Below, in pieces: positions 44,807 to 54,281 of a stretch of DNA of 64,000 bases. Position numbers and translations under genes: made by a program. The stretch covers positions 1 through 64,000 of the forward strand of contig CAVYZH010000004.1 in the NCBI GenBank assembly GCA_963772975.1. The letters run 5' to 3'. The DNA comes from AC-32 sp963772975. GTDB lineage: Bacteria > Actinomycetota > Thermoleophilia > Gaiellales > Gaiellaceae. The notes beneath the pieces are model-generated. The model was not told where the DNA came from. It saw only the letters and a list, made by a program, of their open reading frames with translations, and did no database searches. Position 1 is the stretch's first letter, and each line of letters opens with the position of its first letter.

Positions 44807-46660
44807 ATGCTTCGGCGCTTTTCGGCGCTCGCCGCGGCTGGAGCCGTGGCGTTAGTCGCGCTCGTCGTCGCGGGCGGCGCGGCCGCCAACCCGAACTCCG
44901 ACGCGAACAAGCTGAGGACGATCGGGCACATCGTCGTCATCTACGAGGAGAACCACAGCTTCGACAACCTGTACGGCGGCTGGGAGGGCGTCCGCGGCCT
45001 CGCCGACGCCGATGCCGGCGCACACGACGCAGCTCGGCCAGACCGGGCCCGAGCAGCTTCGCGCCGTACCAGTGCCTCTACCAGGACGACGCCAACCTGC
45101 AGGCGCAGTCGGCGGCCAACCCGTCGGCTCCGCTGACGACGACCTGCAACAACACGACGGGCGGCACGTTCCCGAGCCACTTCACGAACGGCGCCGTTCT
45201 CGATCGACGACTACATCTCGCCGACCGACGTGACGTGCCCGCCGGTGCTGAACGCCTTCGGCTTCCCGAACGGGCTGCGGAAAGGCGGCATCAACCCCGC
45301 GAACGGGCTGGTCGTGCCCGGCGCCCGCCCCGGCGGCTGCACCCGCGACATCGTGCACCGCTTCTACGAGGAGCAGTTCCAGCTCAACGGCGGCCAGCAG
45401 AACCGGTACGCGCTCCAGAGCGACGCCGCCGGTCTCGTGATGGGCACGTACGACACGACCAAGCTGCCCATCTACCGCTACCTGCACGAGCACCAGCACC
45501 CGCGCTACGCGATCCTGGACAACTTCTTCCAGGCCGCGTTCGGCGGTTCCTACCTGAACCACCAGTTCCTGATCGCAGCGGCCCCGCCGGTCTGCAACGC
45601 CGCCAATGGCTGCCCTGCCGGCGCGACGCACTCGGTGCTCGACCGCAACGGCAGCCCGACGTTGGTCAACCCGCCCGCCTCGAGCCAACCGCCGGGCATG
45701 GGTGTCGAGTACACCTCGCCCGACACGGGCCTGAACAACGGCGTGCTGACCCAGGCGTGCGGCCTGCCGACCACGCGCACGTGGCTCGCCTGCGGCGACT
45801 ACAGCGTCAACACCCAGCAACCGCCCTTCCAGCCGTCGGGCCTGTTCGGGGCCAAGCTCCCCGCGCAGACGAACCCGACGATCGGTGACCGGATGACCGG
45901 GCAAGAACGTCGACTGGGCCTGGTACTCGGGCGGCTGGGCGAACGCCAACGGCGAGTACATGTCGCCGTACTACACGAACGGCCCGGCGCCTTCGGCCAC
46001 GCCGACCGGCTGCTCCGACCCGAACGTCGACCCAGGCGTCTCGCACTGGCCCGAGTGCCCGGACAACCTGTTCCAGTACCACCATCAGCCGTTCAACTAC
46101 TACGCCGCCTTCTCGACGCAGACCGCGGCGCGGGCTGGCCAACCGCGCCGCGCACCTGAAGGACGAGGCAGGAGTTCCTCCAGGCGCGCCAACAGCTCGA
46201 CCCGTCAGCTGCAACCTCAAGCCGGTCAGCTTCATCAAGCCGATCGGCGAGGAGAACGAGCACCCCGGCTACGCCAGCGAGCCCGACGGCAGCGACCACC
46301 TCGTCGACCTGCTGCAGGGCGATCGAGAACAGCGCGTGCGCCGACGACACGATGGTCGTCGTCACGTACGACGAGTTCGGCGGCCAGTGGGATCACGTCC
46401 CGCCGCCGGGCCAGGGCAACAACAACGGCCCGCACGACCAGTGGGGCCCGGGGACGCGCATCCCGGCCCTCGTGCTGGCGCCGAAGCTGGAGGGTCGGTT
46501 CGTCGTCGATCACACCCAGTACGACACGACCTCGATCCTCGCGACGATTGAGCAGCGCTACGAGCTCGCGCCGCTGACCTCGCGTGACGCGGCCGTCAAC
46601 AGCCTCTCGAACGTGTTCGACGCGCACCACCCGAACAACGGCCAGGGCAACGACGGCTAG
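44807..46660 (+). CDS. Secreted phosphoesterase (phospholipase C/acid phosphatase type), multiply frameshifted
   Basis: A GAGGAGG site lies 6 bases before the ATG at 44807, which starts a signal peptide ending near VAGGAAA. The family motif HIVVIYEENHSFDNLYGGW is that of the PF04185 phosphoesterases, with the metal-binding Glu-Asn. Later blocks are LDNFFQAAFGGSYLNHQFLI and, near the end, MVVVTYDEFGGQWDHVPPP and GPGTRIPALVLAPKL. The parts lie in three frames, with breaks near 45025, 45200, 45900, 46130, 46190 and 46320. Corrected, the protein is about 615 residues. It should release phosphate from lipids or organic esters outside the cell. It is divergent from the other phosphatase gene. Confidence 0.75.
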
Positions 46661-46680
46661 CCGTCCCTGACTCCGGCTGA

Positions 46681-46709
46681 CCGCGGCCCCTCGTCGTGAG
46701 GGGCCGCGG
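46681..46709. terminator. Bidirectional terminator hairpin between convergent genes
   Basis: CCGCGGCCCCTC (46681-46692) pairs perfectly with GAGGGGCCGCGG (46698-46709) around a 5-base loop, followed by GTTTCT. It lies between the phosphoesterase gene and trpS and can serve both. Confidence 0.75.
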
Positions 46710-46714
46710 CGTTT

Positions 46715-47698
46715 CTAGGGCCGGACGAAACCCATGCGCTCGTACATCTGCTCGAGCGTGGGCGCCGAGGCGGCGCGAGCCTTGTCGGCGCCACGGGCGA
46801 GCATGGAGCGAAGCTGCGGTTCGTCCGCACGCAGCTCCTCGTAGCGCTGCTGGATCGGGGTCAGCAGCTCGACGACCGCTTCGGCCACGTCCTGCTTGAA
46901 CTGCCCGTAGCCCTGGCCGTCGTAGCGCGCCTCGATCTCGGGGATCGAGTCGCCGGTGGCGACGGCCATGATCTCGATCAGGTTCGAGATCCCGGCCTTC
47001 TCCTTCGGGTCGTGGCGGACGTCGCTCCCGGAGTCGGTCACGGCGGTCTTGAACTTCTTGCGAACCGTCTCGGGCGGGTCGACCAGCCGAACGACGCCCT
47101 GCGGCGCCCCGCGCGTGGTCGACATCAACCGCTCGGGCTCCTGCAGGTTCTTGATCCGCGCGCCGTCCTCGGGGATCGAGACCTCGGGCACGACGAACGT
47201 CTGGCCGAAGCGCTGGTTGAACCGCTCGGCGATGTCGCGTGTCAGCTCGACGTGCTGGCGCTGATCGTCGCCGACCGGGACGAGATCGGTCTGGTAGAGC
47301 AGGATGTCGCCGGCCATCAGCACGGGATAGGTGAAGAGGCCGGCGGAGACGAAGTCCTGCTCGGCCGCGCGGTCCTTGAACTGGGTCATCCGGCGCAACT
47401 CGCCGAAGCTCGTGACCGAGCCCAGCAGCCAGGCCGCCTCGGGGTGGGCGGTGACGTGGCTCTGTACGAAGACGGTGGAGCGGTCGGGGTCGAGACCGGT
47501 CGCGAACAGCAGCGCGGCGAGGTCGAGCGTCGCCTCGCGCAGCTCGCCCGGCTCGAAGGGCGTCGTGATCGAGTGCAGGTCGACGATGCAGAAGAACGCC
47601 TCGCCCTGCTCCTGCGTGGCCGCGTACTGGCGGAAGCCGCCCGAGTAGTTGCCGAGCGTCTTGGCCCCGGAGGCTCTGATGCCGCTGAAAATCCGCAT
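46715..47698 (-). CDS. trpS: Tryptophanyl-tRNA synthetase
   Basis: The protein has 327 residues from the ATG at 47698; upstream codons to 47752 are unlikely to be used, though a GAGGAGG sequence lies there. The HIGH-like region is KTLGNYSGGFRQY, and the class I signature continues with QTDLVPVGDDQRQHVELTRDIAERFN. The KMSKS-like loop reads RLMSTTRG, with Lys replaced by Thr. Similar MST-type loops occur in other actinobacterial enzymes as I recall. The enzyme charges tRNA-Trp. It is divergent from the aromatic-pathway operon, with 35 bases between the starts. Confidence 0.93.
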   Translation of the reverse strand: MRIFSGIRASGAKTLGNYSGGFRQYAATQEQGEAFFCIVDLHSITTPFEPGELREATLDLAALLFATGLDPDRSTVFVQSHVTAHPEAAWLLGSVTSFGELRRMTQFKDRAAEQDFVSAGLFTYPVLMAGDILLYQTDLVPVGDDQRQHVELTRDIAERFNQRFGQTFVVPEVSIPEDGARIKNLQEPERLMSTTRGAPQGVVRLVDPPETVRKKFKTAVTDSGSDVRHDPKEKAGISNLIEIMAVATGDSIPEIEARYDGQGYGQFKQDVAEAVVELLTPIQQRYEELRADEPQLRSMLARGADKARAASAPTLEQMYERMGFVRP

Positions 47699-47733
47699 GG
47701 CGCTCAGTATCGCAACTACCTTTACCTCCTCTG

Positions 47734-48774
47734 ATGTCCGCGAACGGATCACCCGAGCTGCTGATCGTGATGGGCGCGAGCGCGACGCCGGACCAGACCG
47801 AGCACGTGCTCGCTCGGCTGCAGGAGGCCGGGGTGGACGCGCGCGTCACGCGCGGGCGCGAGTCGACCGTGATCGGCGCGATTGGCGAGCGCGAGCTGCT
47901 GGCGACGCTGCCGCTCGAGGGCTATCCCGGGGTCGAGCAGGTGCTGCCGATCCTGAAGCCGTACAAGCTCGTCTCGCGCGAGGTCTCGCCCGACCTGACG
48001 GTGATCGACGTGGACGGCCGGAAGGTCGGGGACGAGTTCTTCGGCCTGATCGCCGGGCCGTGCACGGTCGAGTACCGCGAGCAGACGCTCGAGACTGCGC
48101 GCGCGGTCAACGAGGCCGGCGCGACGTGGCTGCGCGGCGGCGCCTTCAAGCCGCGAACGTCGCCGTACACGTTCCAGGGGCTCGGCGAGGAGGCGCTCGT
48201 GATCCTGCGCGAGGCGCGCGAGGAGACCGGGTTGCCGGTCGTGACCGAGCTGATGGACCCACGACACGTGGAGGCGGTGCTCGACGCCGCGGATGTGATC
48301 CAGATCGGCGCGCGGAACATGCAGAACTTCATGCTGCTCGCCGAGGTCGGCCGCGCCGACAAGCCGGTGCTGCTGAAGCGCGGGCCGTCCGCTTCGGTCG
48401 AGGAGCTGCTGATGGCGGCCGAGTACGTCGCGCGCGAGGGAAACGAGCGGATCGTGCTCTGCGAGCGCGGGATCAAGACCTTCGAGCGGACGACCCGCTA
48501 CACGCTCGACCTCGGCTCGGTCGCTGTGCTCAAGCACGAGACACACCTGCCGGTGATCGTCGACCCCTCGCACGCGGCCGGCCGGCGCGACCTCGTCCTG
48601 CCCCTGGCCCGAGCCGCGGCGGCGGTCGGCGCGGACGGGATCATCGTCGAGTCGCACCCTGCGCCCGAGGAGGCACTCTGCGACGGCCCGCAGCAGATCC
48701 CGACCGCGGAGTTCGGCGACTTCGCCCGCGAGGTGCGGTCGATCGTCGAGCTGCTCGGCAAGCGCATCGGCTGA
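47734..48774 (+). CDS. aroF: 3-deoxy-7-phosphoheptulonate (DAHP) synthase, type I-beta
   Basis: The protein has 346 residues. An N-terminal ACT-like regulatory domain (PELLIVMGASATPDQTEHVL) precedes the barrel. The barrel shows LIAGPCTVE, GGAFKPRTSPYTFQG, DVIQIGARNMQN and LPVIVDPSHAAGRR. These are the family motifs of the AroG/KDO8P-like DAHP synthase found with ACT domains in Thermotoga and many Gram-positive bacteria. It joins PEP and erythrose-4-phosphate as the first step of the shikimate pathway, and the ACT-like part probably gives feedback control. It is first in the operon. Confidence 0.93.
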   Translation: MSANGSPELLIVMGASATPDQTEHVLARLQEAGVDARVTRGRESTVIGAIGERELLATLPLEGYPGVEQVLPILKPYKLVSREVSPDLTVIDVDGRKVGDEFFGLIAGPCTVEYREQTLETARAVNEAGATWLRGGAFKPRTSPYTFQGLGEEALVILREAREETGLPVVTELMDPRHVEAVLDAADVIQIGARNMQNFMLLAEVGRADKPVLLKRGPSASVEELLMAAEYVAREGNERIVLCERGIKTFERTTRYTLDLGSVAVLKHETHLPVIVDPSHAAGRRDLVLPLARAAAAVGADGIIVESHPAPEEALCDGPQQIPTAEFGDFAREVRSIVELLGKRIG

Positions 48775-48778
48775 GCCC

Positions 48779-49870
48779 GTGGAGGTCGAGCGGCTCGGGA
48801 TCATCGGCACGGGGTTGATCGGCGCGTCCGTCGGGCTGGCGGCGAAGCGAGCCGGCGTCGCGCACGTGGCGGGGTTCGACTTCTCCGACGAGATGCTGCA
48901 GGTCGCGCGCGAGCGCGGGGCGATCGACGAGGCGCGGGGCGCTCCGGCCGACCTGGGTGATGCCGACCTGATCGTCGTCGCCGTTCCCGTGACGGCCCTT
49001 CACGTGGTCGTGCGCGACCTGCTCGACGGCGGCGCACAGGCGACCGTCACCGACGTCGGCTCGACGAAGTCCAATGTCTCCGGCGCGCTCGGCGACCCGC
49101 GCTTCGTGGGCGGCCACCCGGTCACCGGCTCCGAGGCGCACGGCCCCGCGCACGCGACGGCCGACCTGTTCGACGGCGCAACCTGGTTCCTGACGCCGTC
49201 GAGCGCGACCGACCCGCAGCGCTACCGGCTCGTGCACGGGTTCGTCTCGGCGCTCGGCGCGACGCCGGTCGCGATCGACCCGCAGGCGCACGACCGCCTC
49301 GTCGCGCTCACGAGCCACCTGCCCCACGCGCTCGCCAACCTGCTCGTCAACCAGGCCGGCGCGACCCGCGTCGAGGGCCACGAGCCGCTCGCGGCGGCCG
49401 GCGGCTCGCTGCGCGACATGACCCGTGTCGCCGGCGCGAACCCGCGCATCTGGATCGACATCTTCCTGGAGAACAGCGGCGCGATCCGCGAGTCGCTGGC
49501 CGAGCACCGGCGCCGGATCGAGCAGCTCGAATCGGCCCTCGAGGCAGGGGACGGCGGTTTCCTCGCGCGCTGGATCGGCGAGGCGGCCGACAACCGCCGG
49601 CGAATGCTCGAAGGCGCATTCCCCGACCCCGGCGACCTGCACCAGCTACGCGTCCACGTGCCCGACCGCCCGGGCGTGCTCGCCGGGATCACGCAGGCGC
49701 TCGGCGCGCAGCGGATCAACATCGAGGACTTCGAGCTCCACCATGTCTCGCCCGAGCGCGGCGGCACGCTCACGCTGCTCGTCACGGGCGAGGGCGAGGC
49801 CGAACGCGCCGCGGCGGTGCTCGAGTCGCAGGGCTACGGCGTCGTCGTCTCACCGGTGCTGGCGGAATGA
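48779..49870 (+). CDS. tyrA: Prephenate dehydrogenase with ACT domain
   Basis: The protein has 363 residues and starts with GTG 4 bases after the previous stop. The NAD(P) motif is GIIGTGLIGASVGLA. The catalytic histidines lie in GGHPVTGSEAHG and TSHLPHALANLL. The C-terminal ACT domain is LRVHVPDRPGVLAGITQALG, which binds tyrosine in related enzymes. The enzyme makes 4-hydroxyphenylpyruvate from prephenate. It overlaps aroA by 4 bases. Confidence 0.93.
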   Translation: MEVERLGIIGTGLIGASVGLAAKRAGVAHVAGFDFSDEMLQVARERGAIDEARGAPADLGDADLIVVAVPVTALHVVVRDLLDGGAQATVTDVGSTKSNVSGALGDPRFVGGHPVTGSEAHGPAHATADLFDGATWFLTPSSATDPQRYRLVHGFVSALGATPVAIDPQAHDRLVALTSHLPHALANLLVNQAGATRVEGHEPLAAAGGSLRDMTRVAGANPRIWIDIFLENSGAIRESLAEHRRRIEQLESALEAGDGGFLARWIGEAADNRRRMLEGAFPDPGDLHQLRVHVPDRPGVLAGITQALGAQRINIEDFELHHVSPERGGTLTLLVTGEGEAERAAAVLESQGYGVVVSPVLAE

Positions 49871-51147
49871 GGATCGAGCCGGCCGCGGCGCTGCGCGGCC
49901 ACATCGCGGTTCCGGGCGACAAGTCGATCTCGCACCGCGCCGTGCTGCTCGGGGCGATCGGCGACGGCGAGACCGCCGTGCGCGGCTTCGGCCGCTCGGG
50001 CGACACGGAGGCGACGATTGCCGCCGTTCGCGCGCTCGGTGTGATCGTGGACGAGGACGACGTCGACTCGCTGCGCGTCCAGGGCGTCGGCCTGCGCGGG
50101 TTGCGCGAGCCCGACGCTCCGATCGACTGCGGGAACTCGGGCACCACACTGCGGCTGCTCGCAGGGATCCTCGCGGGTCAGCAGGGGCGCTTCGAGCTGA
50201 CGGGCGACGAGTCGCTGCGGCGCCGGCCGGTCGACCGGATTGCCGCGCCGCTGGCCAAGATGGGCGCGACGGTCGAGAGCGAGGACGGACGGCCGCCGCT
50301 CGCGATCGAGGGCGGCGAGCTACGCGGGATCCGCTACGAGCTGCCGGTGGCGAGCGCCCAGGTCAAGTCGTGCGTACTGCTGGCGGGCCTCTACGCGGCC
50401 GGCCAGACGACTGTCGTCGAGCCGCTGCCGACGCGCGACCACACCGAGCTGATGCTCGAGGCCGCCGGCGTGCGGGTGACCCGCAGGCAACGCCGCGTCT
50501 CCGTCGGCCCGGCCGAGCATCTGCGGCTCGGCGAGGTCGACGTGCCGGGCGACTTCTCCGCGGCGGCGCCGTTCATCGTCGCGGCAACGCTGCTGCCTGG
50601 CTCCGAGCTGACGATCCACGACGTCGGGATCAACCCCCGCCGCACCGGGCTGCTCGACGTGCTCGCGCGCATGGGCGCTCGCATCACCATCTTCAACCGG
50701 CACAAGAGCGCGGGCGAGCCGGTCGGCGACGTCGACGTTCGTGCCGCCGAGCTGACCGCGACCACCGTTACCGCCGAGGAGGTCCCGCGGATGGTCGACG
50801 AGCTGCCGCTGTTCGCGCTCGCCGCTGGGAGCGCGCACGGGGAGAGCCGCGTCGAAGGCGCACAAGAGCTGCGCGTCAAGGAAACGGACCGCATCGAAAC
50901 CGTGACAACTTCGCTCCGAGGCCTTGGCATCCGCGTCACCGCGAGCGACGATGGCCTCGGGGTGAGAGGGGTACCTTCCCGCCCTAAGGGTGGGGGTATG
51001 AGCTCTCAGGGAGACCATCGGATTGCGATGCTTGGCGCGGTTGCGGGACTTGCTTCACGCGAAGGAGTCGAGCTCCAGGACGCGCAGGCGGTCGCTGTAA
51101 GCTTCCCCGGATTCTTCGAGCTGCTGGACTCGGTTACACAACGATGA
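49867..51147 (+). CDS. aroA: 3-phosphoshikimate 1-carboxyvinyltransferase (EPSP synthase)
   Basis: The protein has 426 residues. Family motifs are PGDKSISHRAVLLGAIGDGET near the start, CGNSGTTLRLLAGILAGQ, VKSCVLLAGLYAAG and, near the end, RVKETDRIETVTTSLRGLG, in which the KETDR block binds PEP. The sequence NSGTTLRLL keeps the usual Gly and Thr, with no Pro-to-Ser change visible. It catalyses the sixth shikimate step. The ATGA overlap with tyrA, and another ATGA with cmk, put all three in one transcript. Confidence 0.95.
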   Translation: MRIEPAAALRGHIAVPGDKSISHRAVLLGAIGDGETAVRGFGRSGDTEATIAAVRALGVIVDEDDVDSLRVQGVGLRGLREPDAPIDCGNSGTTLRLLAGILAGQQGRFELTGDESLRRRPVDRIAAPLAKMGATVESEDGRPPLAIEGGELRGIRYELPVASAQVKSCVLLAGLYAAGQTTVVEPLPTRDHTELMLEAAGVRVTRRQRRVSVGPAEHLRLGEVDVPGDFSAAAPFIVAATLLPGSELTIHDVGINPRRTGLLDVLARMGARITIFNRHKSAGEPVGDVDVRAAELTATTVTAEEVPRMVDELPLFALAAGSAHGESRVEGAQELRVKETDRIETVTTSLRGLGIRVTASDDGLGVRGVPSRPKGGGMSSQGDHRIAMLGAVAGLASREGVELQDAQAVAVSFPGFFELLDSVTQR

Positions 51148-51776
51148 TCGTCGCCATCGACGGGCCGGCGGGGGCCGGCAAGAGCACGGTCGCCCGGCGC
51201 CTGGCCGAGCGGCTGGGCTTCCGCTATCTCGACACCGGCGCGATGTACCGGGCGCTGACCTGGCTCGCTCGCCAGCGCGGCGTGCCGCTTGGGAACGGCG
51301 ACCAGCTCGGCGAGCTCGCGGCCGAGCATCCGGTCAGCTTCGACGAGCAGGGCCGCGTCTGGATCGCCGACACCGACGTCACCTCCTCGATCCGCAAGGC
51401 CGACATCGACAGCCTCGTCCCGGTGGTGGCGCGCCACCCGTCCGTGCGCAAGGTGATGCGCGGGCGCCAGCAGGAGCTCGCCGATGAAGGCAACGTCGTG
51501 ATCGAGGGCCGTGACATCGGCACCGTCGTCGCGCCACAGGCCGCGGTCAAGGTCTATTTGAACGCCGACCGCTCGGTGCGCGCCAACCGCCGCCTGGCCG
51601 AGCGCCCGGAGATCGGCGCCGATGCGCTCGCCACCGACCTGCGCCTGCGCGACGAGAGCGACGCCGCTCGGATGCGGCCCGCCGAGGATGCGCACCAGAT
51701 CGACACGACCGACCTCGACGTCGAGGACGTGGTCGCTCAGATCGAAGAGCTGGTGAGGGCCCGCCAGCCGGCCTAG
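51144..51776 (+). CDS. cmk: Cytidylate kinase
   Basis: The protein has 210 residues. The P-loop is IDGPAGAGKSTVARRLAERLG, followed by YLDTGAMYRALTWLA and the family motif DIGTVVAPQAAVKVYLNA. The C-terminus has RPAEDAHQIDTTDLDVEDVV, which matches the usual P-A-x-D-A-x-x-I-D-T pattern. It phosphorylates CMP and dCMP. aroA-cmk-der is a common gene order in bacteria. Confidence 0.94.
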   Translation: MIVAIDGPAGAGKSTVARRLAERLGFRYLDTGAMYRALTWLARQRGVPLGNGDQLGELAAEHPVSFDEQGRVWIADTDVTSSIRKADIDSLVPVVARHPSVRKVMRGRQQELADEGNVVIEGRDIGTVVAPQAAVKVYLNADRSVRANRRLAERPEIGADALATDLRLRDESDAARMRPAEDAHQIDTTDLDVEDVVAQIEELVRARQPA

Positions 51777-51955
51777 GGGTCTTTTGAGGGCGGGCGCGAC
51801 GGGCCGGTCGTCACGCGTCCATGGACAAGCTCGGTCGCACCCTGCTCCCGGCTGTACTCCCCCGGGAGCGCGAACCCTTCACCGTCCGACTCGCCCCGCT
51901 CGTCGTCGTACTCTCCCGGCGCCCACCAGCGCTTCAGCCGATCAAGAAGACCCAT
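51773..51955 (-). CDS. Small acidic protein antisense to the cmk-der gap
   Basis: The protein has 60 residues from the ATG at 51955. It starts GLLDRLKRWWAPGEYDDERGE, then has FALPGEYSREQGATELVHG, and a Pro/Ser tail. The GLLDRLKRWW start and the repeated PGEY motif look like real coding sequence, and I have seen similar short proteins in Gaiellales-type genomes. It runs against the operon in the 195-base space between cmk and der. If it is not real, the gap is merely long. Confidence 0.5.
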   Translation of the reverse strand: MGLLDRLKRWWAPGEYDDERGESDGEGFALPGEYSREQGATELVHGRVTTGPSRPPSKDP

Positions 51956-51970
51956 AGGACGCATGATTGC

Positions 51971-53329
51971 ATGAGGCAGCGCATGGACTCGACGAGAGAA
52001 CGATCTCCCCAGGACGATGAGCACGCTGAGCCGCTGATCGGCACCGTTGCCGTGGTCGGTTTCCCGAACGTCGGCAAGTCGACACTCGTCAACCGGCTGA
52101 GCGAGTCGCGGGCGGCCGTCGTGCACGAGACGCCCGGCGTCACGCGAGACCGCAAGGAGGTGATCGCGGACTGGAACGGCAAGCGCTTCCGGCTGATCGA
52201 CACCGGCGGCGTGGACATCGCCGACCAGACGCCGATCACGCGCTCGATCGTGGAGCAGGCGCACACCGCCATCGCCGAGGCCGACCTGATCCTGTTCGTC
52301 GTCGACGCACGCGCCGGGATCACGCCTGGCGACGAGGAGCTGGCGGCGATCCTGCGGCGTGCCCACAAGCCGGTACTGCTGCTGGCGAACAAGATCGACG
52401 ACCCCGACCAGGACGCACTCGCGTTCGAGTTCCACCGGCTCGGCCTCGGCGATCCGGTGCCGCTCTCGGCCCAGCACGGCCACGGCACGGGCGACCTCCT
52501 CGACGCGGTCGTGACGATGCTCCCCGGCAGCGGCCCGCAGGAGGTGGGCGAGGAGGCGATTCGAGTGGCGATCCTCGGCCGGCCGAACGTCGGCAAGTCG
52601 AGCCTCCTGAACGCCCTGCTCGGCGAGGAGCGCGTGATCGTCTCCGAGGTGCCGGGCACGACGCGTGACGCGATCGACACCGTGCTTCAGCGGGGTGACC
52701 GCACCTTCGTGCTCGTCGACACCGCCGGGATCCGCCGCAAGCGCAAGCAGCGCCAGGGGATCGAGTACTACTCGGAGCTGCGGGCGCTCGCTGCCGCGGA
52801 GCGCGCCGACGTAGCCCTCGTGCTCGTCGACGCCAGCGAGGGGCTCGTCGACCAGGATCTGACGGTTGCCGACATCGCGCGCAAGGCGCAAGACTCGACG
52901 CTGGTGGTGCTCTCGAAGTGGGACATCACCGAGACCGAGCTCGAGGACATCCGCCCGCGGCTCGAGTCGCGCCTGCGGCAGCGCCCGCCGATGGTGACCA
53001 TCTCCGCCAAGACCGGGCGCGGCATCTCGCGCGTGCTCGACCGGGTCGAGCAGCTCTACGAAAAGCACGCCGCCCGGATCGGGACTGGCGAGCTGAACCG
53101 CTTCCTCGCCGAGCTCCGCGAGGCCCGCGAGCCGCCTTCGCGGAACGGCAGGCGGCTGAACCTGCTCTATGGGACGCAGGTGCAGGCGCGCCCGCCGCGC
53201 TTCCGCTTCTTCGTCAACGATCCCGGTCTGATCACGCGCGACTACGGCTACTGGGTCGAGAACCAGCTGCGCGACCGCTTCGAGCTGCAGGGCGTGCCCG
53301 TGTCCATCGACTTCGTCCGCCGGTCATGA
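51971..53329 (+). CDS. der: Ribosome biogenesis GTPase Der (EngA)
   Basis: The protein has about 452 residues from the ATG at 51971 (or 448 from 51983). Der has two GTPase domains in tandem. The first has GFPNVGKST, DTGGVD and NKIDD; the second GRPNVGKSS, DTAGIRR and SKWDI. The C-terminal KH-like domain includes RPPRFRFFVNDPGLI. It is needed for 50S subunit assembly. The stop overlaps the gpsA start by 4 bases. Confidence 0.95.
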   Translation: MRQRMDSTRERSPQDDEHAEPLIGTVAVVGFPNVGKSTLVNRLSESRAAVVHETPGVTRDRKEVIADWNGKRFRLIDTGGVDIADQTPITRSIVEQAHTAIAEADLILFVVDARAGITPGDEELAAILRRAHKPVLLLANKIDDPDQDALAFEFHRLGLGDPVPLSAQHGHGTGDLLDAVVTMLPGSGPQEVGEEAIRVAILGRPNVGKSSLLNALLGEERVIVSEVPGTTRDAIDTVLQRGDRTFVLVDTAGIRRKRKQRQGIEYYSELRALAAAERADVALVLVDASEGLVDQDLTVADIARKAQDSTLVVLSKWDITETELEDIRPRLESRLRQRPPMVTISAKTGRGISRVLDRVEQLYEKHAARIGTGELNRFLAELREAREPPSRNGRRLNLLYGTQVQARPPRFRFFVNDPGLITRDYGYWVENQLRDRFELQGVPVSIDFVRRS

Positions 53330-54279
53330 GAGCGGCTGTTGTCGGTGCGGGGGCGTGGGGGACGGCCTTCGCGCGCCTGCTCGCCTCGCGCGGGCACGAC
53401 GTCACGCTCGCGGCTCGCGATCCGGAGCAGGCGCGGGCGATCGAGGAGACCGGTCGCAACCCGCGCTACCTGCCCGACATCGAACTAGAGGGAATCGCCG
53501 CGACGACGGTCGACGACCCGTCGCTTGCCGGAGCCGACCTGCACGTCGTCGCCGTGCCGAGCAACGTCTTCGCCGAAGTGGTGCGCGCGCTGCCGGGCGC
53601 GGCACCGGTCCTCAGCCTGACCAAGGGCCTCGACCCCGAGAGCGGCGGCCGCCTCTCCGAGCGCGTCGAGCGCCGTGCGGTCGCGGTGCTCTCGGGCCCG
53701 AACCTCGCGGAGGAGATCGCCGAGGGCCTTCCCGCGGCGGCCGTAATCGCAAGCAAAGACGCGAACCTCGCCGAGGAGCTGCAGGAGGCGGTCAACTCGA
53801 TGGCCTTCCGCGTCTACGTGAACGACGACCTCGTCGGCGTCGAGCTCTGCGCGGCGGCGAAGAACGTGATCGCGCTCGCGGCCGGCGGCGTCGACGGGCT
53901 CAGCCTGGGCGACAACGCCAAGGCGGCGCTGATCGCGCGTGGGCTGGCCGAGATGGCCCGCCTCGGCGAGGCCTGCGGCGGCCGCACCGAAACGTTCTCC
54001 GGCCTCGCCGGGATGGGCGACCTGATGGTCACCTGTTGGAGCCGCCAGGGCCGCAACCGCCGTGCCGGCGAGCTGATCGCCCAGGGCGCCTCGCCGGAGG
54101 AAGCCGCGGCCCAGATCGGCACCGTCGAGGGGCTGACCACCGCGCCCGTGCTGCGCGCGCTCTCGCACCGAGTGGGCATCGAGCTGCCGATCACCGAGGG
54201 CGTCTGCCACGTTCTTGACGGGCAGGATTTGAACGAGTTAGCTGCAAGATTGATGGGCCGCCAGCCAACCCGGGAGTGA
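53326..54279 (+). CDS. gpsA: Glycerol-3-phosphate dehydrogenase [NAD(P)+]
   Basis: The protein has 317 residues. The Rossmann motif is VVGAGAWGTAFARLLA, followed by NPRYLPDIEL, LSGPNLAEEIAEGLPAA and CAAAKNVIALAAGGVDGL, whose Lys is catalytic. The block FSGLAGMGDLMVTCWSRQGRNR is also diagnostic. It makes sn-glycerol-3-phosphate for membrane lipid. It ends the run of 4-base overlaps begun by tyrA, apart from the longer cmk-der gap. Confidence 0.95.
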   Translation: MRAAVVGAGAWGTAFARLLASRGHDVTLAARDPEQARAIEETGRNPRYLPDIELEGIAATTVDDPSLAGADLHVVAVPSNVFAEVVRALPGAAPVLSLTKGLDPESGGRLSERVERRAVAVLSGPNLAEEIAEGLPAAAVIASKDANLAEELQEAVNSMAFRVYVNDDLVGVELCAAAKNVIALAAGGVDGLSLGDNAKAALIARGLAEMARLGEACGGRTETFSGLAGMGDLMVTCWSRQGRNRRAGELIAQGASPEEAAAQIGTVEGLTTAPVLRALSHRVGIELPITEGVCHVLDGQDLNELAARLMGRQPTRE

Positions 54280-54281
54280 TC

